This document shows, one piece after another, positions 60,257 through 64,000 of a DNA stretch of 64,000 nt. The first letter of the stretch is position 1. Each line of letters begins with the position of its first letter. This DNA comes from 66-474 sp035281745. GTDB taxonomy: Bacteria; Pseudomonadota; Gammaproteobacteria; Xanthomonadales; Rhodanobacteraceae. The notes below the pieces were generated by a model. It was not told where the DNA came from, ran no database searches, and was given only the letters and a program-made list of their open reading frames with translations. The translations under genes and the position numbers were made by a program. The stretch lies in the NCBI GenBank assembly GCA_035281745.1, contig DATEDI010000022.1, positions 1 through 64,000 on the forward strand, given 5' to 3'.

Positions 60257-61441
60257 TCAACCCAGCGACTTTTCCTTGGTCGCTTCAAGCGCCAGTGCAT
60301 CCAGCAACCGATCGACATCCGCTTCCGAATGCGCCGCCGAAAGCGTCACCCGCAATCGCGCCTTGCCTTGCGGCACCGTGGGTGGGCGGATCGCGGTGAC
60401 CAGGCAGCCAGCCTGCTCCAGCGCCCGTGATGCTTGCAGCGCGCGCCCGGCATCGCCCAGTACGATCGGTTGGATCGCCGTGGAAGATTTCATCAACGGC
60501 AACCCGAGCTGCGCGGCGCCTTGGCGAAAACGGGCGATCCGCGCGTGCAGTTGCTGCCGCCGCCCATCTTCCTCGCTTGCGATCCGCACCGCTTCGCAGG
60601 CGGCACTGGCCAGCGCGGGCGGCATCGCGGTGGTGTAGACGAAGGTGCGCGCGAATTGGGTGAGGCCTTCGATCAGCGCGCGGCTGCCGGCCACGAACGC
60701 GCCCGTGCAGCCGAGCGCCTTGCCCAGCGTCGCCATCAACACCGGAACATCTTGTGGCGACAGTCCGGCGTCGTCGACACTGCCGGCGCCGTGTGAGCCG
60801 AGCACGCCGAGGCCATGCGCGTCATCCACCATCAGTGTGGCCCCTTCGAGCTTGCACAACGTCGCGAGTTCGTGCAGTGGCGCCACGTCGCCGTCCATGC
60901 TGAATACGCCATCGGTGGCGAGCAGCGCAGGTGATTCCGGTGTGCCGGAAAGTTGCCGAGCCGCAGCTCCGGCGTCGTTGTGCGGATAGCGTTTCAGAGC
61001 GGCGCCCGCGAGCTGCGCGGCGTCCAGCAGGCTTGCGTGATTCAGCTTGTCCTGTACGCAAACACTGTCGCGATCGAGTAACGCCTGCATCGCACCCAGG
61101 TTGGCCAGCCAGCCGGAAGAAAACAGCATGGCCGCTTCACGGCCCGTCCACGCGCACAAGGCTTCTTCGAGCTGCGCGTGCTCGCGACGGTGGCCGCAGA
61201 CCAAATGCGCGGAGGTGCTGCCGACGCCGCACTCGTTGGCCGCATTCTGGAGCGCGCGAACGATGCGTGGGTCCTGCGCAAGCCCGAGGTAATCGTTGCT
61301 GCAGAAATTCAGCAGCTCGCGGCCATCGATAATGATGCGCACGCCATGTGCGGCATCCAGCGTGCGTGCACGGCGCAGCAAATCCGCACGTTCGCGTTCC
61401 GCCACGCGCGTGGCCAGCGATTGCAGCAGATCGAGGCGCAC
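60257..61441 (-). CDS. bioF: 8-amino-7-oxononanoate synthase BioF
   Basis: PLP-dependent alpha-oxoamine synthase (394 aa) condensing pimeloyl-ACP with alanine. FCSNDYLGLAQDPRIVRAL, GVGSTSAHLVCGHRREHAQLEEAL, DKLNHASLLDAAQLAG, and VDDAHGLGVLGSHGAG with the cofactor-contacting Asp/His are present; the Schiff-base lysine is in MATLGKALGCTGAF. Family length is normal. It lies 3 nt after bioB in the same direction, so bioB-bioF form one transcript that may read on to bioH-bioC. Confidence 0.97.
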   Translation of the reverse strand: MRLDLLQSLATRVAERERADLLRRARTLDAAHGVRIIIDGRELLNFCSNDYLGLAQDPRIVRALQNAANECGVGSTSAHLVCGHRREHAQLEEALCAWTGREAAMLFSSGWLANLGAMQALLDRDSVCVQDKLNHASLLDAAQLAGAALKRYPHNDAGAAARQLSGTPESPALLATDGVFSMDGDVAPLHELATLCKLEGATLMVDDAHGLGVLGSHGAGSVDDAGLSPQDVPVLMATLGKALGCTGAFVAGSRALIEGLTQFARTFVYTTAMPPALASAACEAVRIASEEDGRRQQLHARIARFRQGAAQLGLPLMKSSTAIQPIVLGDAGRALQASRALEQAGCLVTAIRPPTVPQGKARLRVTLSAAHSEADVDRLLDALALEATKEKSLG

Positions 61442-61444
61442 GGC

Positions 61445-62479
61445 TCAGGCCGCGTACGGGCACGCGTCGAGGATGTCCGCGTGCACGGTGCCCGGCTCAC
61501 CCATTCCGGCATCGACGTGCATCGCGTGCAGGTCGAGGCGACGGAACAACGCGTGATCGTGCTCGACGTCCGGATTGCCGGTCGTCAGCAGTTTCTCGCC
61601 CATGAAGATCGAACCCGCGCCGGCGAAGAAACACAGCGCCTGCGTTTCATCGCTCATCTGCTGGCGGCCGGCCGACAGGCGCACGATGGACTTCGGCATC
61701 ACGATCCGCGCGACGGCAATCGTGCGCACGAATTCGAATGGATCGATCCTGTCGGCGTCGGCCAACGGGGTGCCCGGCACCGGCACCAACTGGTTGATCG
61801 GCACCGACTGCGGATGCTCGGGCAGGTTCGCCAAGGCGTGCAGCAATCCCGCGCGTTGCGTGCGCGTTTCGCCCATGCCGACGATGCCGCCGCAGCAGGT
61901 TTTCAGACCCGCCGCACGAATGTCCTGCAGCGTGTCGAGGCGATCTTCGAATTCGCGGGTGTGGATGATTTCGCCGTAGTAGTCGGGCGAGGTGTCGATG
62001 TTGTGGTTGTAGTAGTCGAGGCCGGCATTTTTCAATTGTTGCGCGTGACCTTCGCCCAGCAGCCCCAGGGTCGCGCAGGTTTCCATGCCCAGCGCCTTCA
62101 CCTCGCGGATCATTTCGGCGACCTTGGGGATGTCGCGATCCTTCGGGCCGCGCCACGCCGCACCCATGCAGAAGCGCGAAGCGCCGGCAGCCTTGGCCGC
62201 GCGCGCGCGTTCGAGCACCGCATCGATCTCCATCAATTTCTGCGCTTCGATGCCGGTGTGGTAGCGCTGCGCCTGTGGGCAATACGCGCAATCTTCAGGG
62301 CAGCCGCCGGTCTTGATCGACAGCAGCGTGGAAACCTGCACCGCATTCGGGTCGTGGTTGGCGGCGTGCACGGCGTGCGCGCGCGCCAGCAGATCCATGA
62401 ATGGAAGATCGAACAAGGCTTCGATCTCGGCCAGTTTCCAGTCGTACCTGACCGGCGTATCGGGATTCATTCCGTCCAT
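61445..62479 (-). CDS. bioB: Biotin synthase BioB
   Basis: Radical-SAM enzyme (344 aa) inserting sulfur into dethiobiotin. The iron-sulfur cluster motif CxxxCxxC is Cys60, Cys64, Cys67 in GGCPEDCAYCPQ, followed by RFCMGAAWRGPKDRDIPKV, TCATLGLLGEGHAQQLKNAGLDYYNHNIDTS and CCGGIVGMGET. ATG 62479 gives the normal start. It is the first gene of the biotin transcript and divergent from the comF-like gene; the short gap of about 50 bp must hold both promoters. I did not recognise a BirA operator there. Confidence 0.97.
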   Translation of the reverse strand: MDGMNPDTPVRYDWKLAEIEALFDLPFMDLLARAHAVHAANHDPNAVQVSTLLSIKTGGCPEDCAYCPQAQRYHTGIEAQKLMEIDAVLERARAAKAAGASRFCMGAAWRGPKDRDIPKVAEMIREVKALGMETCATLGLLGEGHAQQLKNAGLDYYNHNIDTSPDYYGEIIHTREFEDRLDTLQDIRAAGLKTCCGGIVGMGETRTQRAGLLHALANLPEHPQSVPINQLVPVPGTPLADADRIDPFEFVRTIAVARIVMPKSIVRLSAGRQQMSDETQALCFFAGAGSIFMGEKLLTTGNPDVEHDHALFRRLDLHAMHVDAGMGEPGTVHADILDACPYAA

Positions 62480-62528
62480 TGGGGCAACTCCGCGTTACAG
62501 TGAATGGGAAGTTTCATGGGCGGGGGAG

Positions 62529-63248
62529 ATGCCTGTCAACTTGAAAGCCGGCCGTCTGGTTGACGGCGCCGTGGGTGCACTGTTGCCCTCGCACTGCCTG
62601 CTGTGTGGCGCCGGCGGGCAAGGCGCGCTGAGTCTGTGTGCCGAATGCGCGGCGGACATGCCTCGCAACACGACGTGCTGCGAGCGCTGCGCGCTGCCGC
62701 TGGAAACGCCCGCGCCGTTGTGCGGACGCTGCATCAAGCGCGCGCCGCCTTGGGACGCGGCATGGGTGCCCTTTCGCTACGAATGGCCGTTGGCGCAACT
62801 GGAATCACGCTTCAAGTTCGGCGGCGATCTTGCGGCCGGCCGGACGCTTGCGTTGCTTTGGCTGGCGTCGCAGCCGCCGCCGGCGGCAATACCCGAGGCA
62901 CTCGTGCCGGTGCCGTTGCATCGTTCCCGTTTGCGCAGGCGCGGTTACAACCAGGCGCTTGAACTGGCCAAGCCACTGGCGAAACATTTCGCCGTGCCGT
63001 TGCTACACGATGCGCTGCGCAGGACGCGCGCCACCGACGCACAAACCGAACTCGCAGCGGTGCAGCGTCGTCGCAACGTGCTTGGCGCATTTGAAGCGGT
63101 CTTCAACGGAACGCTGCCGGAACACATCGTGTTACTGGATGACGTATTCACCACCGGCGCGACCTTGGCCGAGTGCGCACGCGTGCTGAAACAAGCCGGC
63201 GCGGCGCGGGTGGACGTGTGGGCGCTGGCGCGCGCGCCAGCGCGCTGA
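62529..63248 (+). CDS. ComF family protein (phosphoribosyltransferase-like)
   Basis: A 239-aa ComF-type protein. An N-terminal zinc-finger region with CxxC pairs (HCLLCG, LCAEC, CCERC, LCGRC) precedes a phosphoribosyltransferase-like domain with LVPVPLHRSRLRRRGYNQALELAK and the PRPP loop HIVLLDDVFTTGATLAECARVL. ComF proteins are needed for natural transformation in several bacteria. ATG 62529 is the only sensible in-frame start, but its purine tract touches the start codon directly, so translation may be weak. It ends 8 nt from the convergent ubiA gene. Confidence 0.93.
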   Translation: MPVNLKAGRLVDGAVGALLPSHCLLCGAGGQGALSLCAECAADMPRNTTCCERCALPLETPAPLCGRCIKRAPPWDAAWVPFRYEWPLAQLESRFKFGGDLAAGRTLALLWLASQPPPAAIPEALVPVPLHRSRLRRRGYNQALELAKPLAKHFAVPLLHDALRRTRATDAQTELAAVQRRRNVLGAFEAVFNGTLPEHIVLLDDVFTTGATLAECARVLKQAGAARVDVWALARAPAR

Positions 63249-63256
63249 TCAGTGCA

Positions 63257-64000
63257 TCACTTCATCGCCAATGCCACCACCAGCCCCAGCCAAACTGTGC
63301 CGCCGACCCAATTGTTGTTGCGAAATGCCGCGAAGCACGCGTCGCGCTGGCGCCAGCGCATGTTCCAGAGTTGCCACGCGAACAGCAGCAACGCCGCGGC
63401 CAGTCCAACCAGGAACGGCCATTCGAGTTGTGCGCGTTGTCCGACCAGCAGCAGCGTGAACAACAGCGTCGCCATCAGGATGCCGAGGATCGGCAGATCC
63501 GCCTCGCCGAACAGGATCGCCGTGGACTTGGCGCCGGCGCGGAGATCATCGTCGCGATCCACCATCGCGTACTCGGTGTCATAGATCGTCGAGAACAACA
63601 CGTTGCCGAAGAACAGCAGCCAGGCGACCGGCGGCAGGCCGTTGGTGATGGCCGCGAAAGCCATCGGAATGCCCCAGCCGAACGCCGCGCCCAGCACCAC
63701 TTGCGGCAGGTGCGTGTAGCGCTTGGAGAACGGATACAACGCGGCAAGCGCGGCGCCGGCGAACGACAGGTAAATCGTCAACCGGTTGGTGAACGCCAGC
63801 ACCAGCGCGAAACCGATCAGCGCCAGCACCACGAACGTCAGTACGGCTTCCCGCGGTTTCACCCGTCCCGCGGCGATGGGCCGCCCAGCCGTGCGCGCGA
63901 CCTGCGGGTCGAGGTTGCGGTCGGCGAAATCGTTCATCGCGCAGCCTGCGGCGCGCATCACGAACACGCCCACCGTGAACACGACGAGGTATTTCCACGG
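63257..64000 (-). CDS. ubiA: 4-hydroxybenzoate octaprenyltransferase, C-terminal part (5' end outside window)
   Basis: Membrane prenyltransferase of ubiquinone synthesis, cut by the right edge; about 247 residues are present, and the frame stays open to base 64000. The first Asp-rich motif NDFADRNLDPQVARTAGRPI and the second DTEYAMVDRDDDLRAGAKSTAI both show the prenyl-diphosphate/Mg sites, with hydrophobic helices between (LTFVVLALIGFALVLAF and others). The annotated Met at 63982 is internal, since the residues before it (KYLVVFTVGVFV) continue a membrane helix. Gene order comF-ubiA after the biotin block suits a xanthomonad-like chromosome. Confidence 0.95.
   Translation of the reverse strand, partial: PWKYLVVFTVGVFVMRAAGCAMNDFADRNLDPQVARTAGRPIAAGRVKPREAVLTFVVLALIGFALVLAFTNRLTIYLSFAGAALAALYPFSKRYTHLPQVVLGAAFGWGIPMAFAAITNGLPPVAWLLFFGNVLFSTIYDTEYAMVDRDDDLRAGAKSTAILFGEADLPILGILMATLLFTLLLVGQRAQLEWPFLVGLAAALLLFAWQLWNMRWRQRDACFAAFRNNNWVGGTVWLGLVVALAMK

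Noticed and set aside
62480..62528. BirA operator between bioB and the comF-like gene
   Set aside because: No clear TTGTAA-spacer-TTACA-type palindrome was seen.

Overview
The window is a high-GC, densely packed proteobacterial chromosome segment. The pairing of housekeeping blocks (atpD-atpC at the left; bioB-bioF-bioH-bioC, a ComF-type gene and ubiA at the right) with short dispersed palindromes suggests a gammaproteobacterium of the Xanthomonadales/Rhodanobacteraceae type. That placement is an inference from gene order and repeat style. No rRNA, tRNA, CRISPR array, transposase or phage gene was recognised.

Layout. (1) 1-2064: 3' part of atpD, atpC, a terminator and a divergent flavin reductase. 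(2) 2627-25797, plus strand: an almost uninterrupted exopolysaccharide operon of the XrtA/PEP-CTERM type. It starts with export lipoprotein, chain-length (Wzz-like) protein, tyrosine autokinase, outer-membrane barrel, ATPase, polysaccharide deacetylase and FemAB-like protein. Then come a glycosyltransferase, exosortase A fused to an EpsI domain, a second glycosyltransferase, an asparagine-synthase amidotransferase, a sulfotransferase, two more glycosyltransferases, an ATP-grasp ligase, an alpha/alpha-toroid protein, an O-antigen-ligase-like protein, a fifth glycosyltransferase and a methyltransferase. Most junctions overlap by 4 nt or are a few bases apart. (3) 25843-36763, minus strand: an unusual converging cluster rich in amide- or peptide-bond-forming enzymes: two Cys-less asparagine-synthase-like proteins, a MurF-like ligase, a methyltransferase, two tandem paralogous ATP-grasp ligases, a short phosphatidylserine decarboxylase with a two-helix membrane protein, and a Wzx-type flippase at the promoter-proximal end. 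This is my best candidate for a poorly described system: a ligase pathway that probably builds or attaches an aminoacyl/peptidyl or phospholipid-derived substituent and exports the product. (4) 36880-42093, minus strand: two large tandem paralogous secreted proteins with an N-terminal segment resembling the RIFT-barrel domain of exo-rhamnogalacturonan-lyase-like enzymes. (5) 42727-51433, plus strand: a PEP-CTERM substrate with a DUF4114-like region, a UDP-GlcNAc 2-epimerase, and the prsK-prsR-prsT sensor/regulator/TPR trio. (6) 51489-55780: nucleotide-sugar genes (galE, UDP-glucuronate 4-epimerase, tviB-like dehydrogenase) and a DUF218 protein. (7) 55856-64000: EamA transporter, DUF3617, DUF72, biotin genes, comF-like, ubiA (cut by the right edge).

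How they work together. Nucleotide sugars from galE, tviB, the 4-epimerase and the 2-epimerase would feed the five glycosyltransferases; the polymer or its repeat units would be decorated (amidation, sulfation, deacetylation, methylation) and exported. XrtA would cleave PEP-CTERM proteins at the membrane and tie them to the polymer. PrsK/PrsR is a sigma-54-type two-component system. I find GG-N10-GC (-24/-12) elements in front of the PEP-CTERM gene (with a perfect IHF consensus upstream), the 2-epimerase gene and the minus-strand flippase/ligase operon, plus a weaker one before a secreted paralogue. This suggests one RpoN/PrsR regulon joining the PEP-CTERM substrate, a sugar precursor enzyme and the ligase cluster. 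No initiating phosphoglycosyltransferase is visible in the window.
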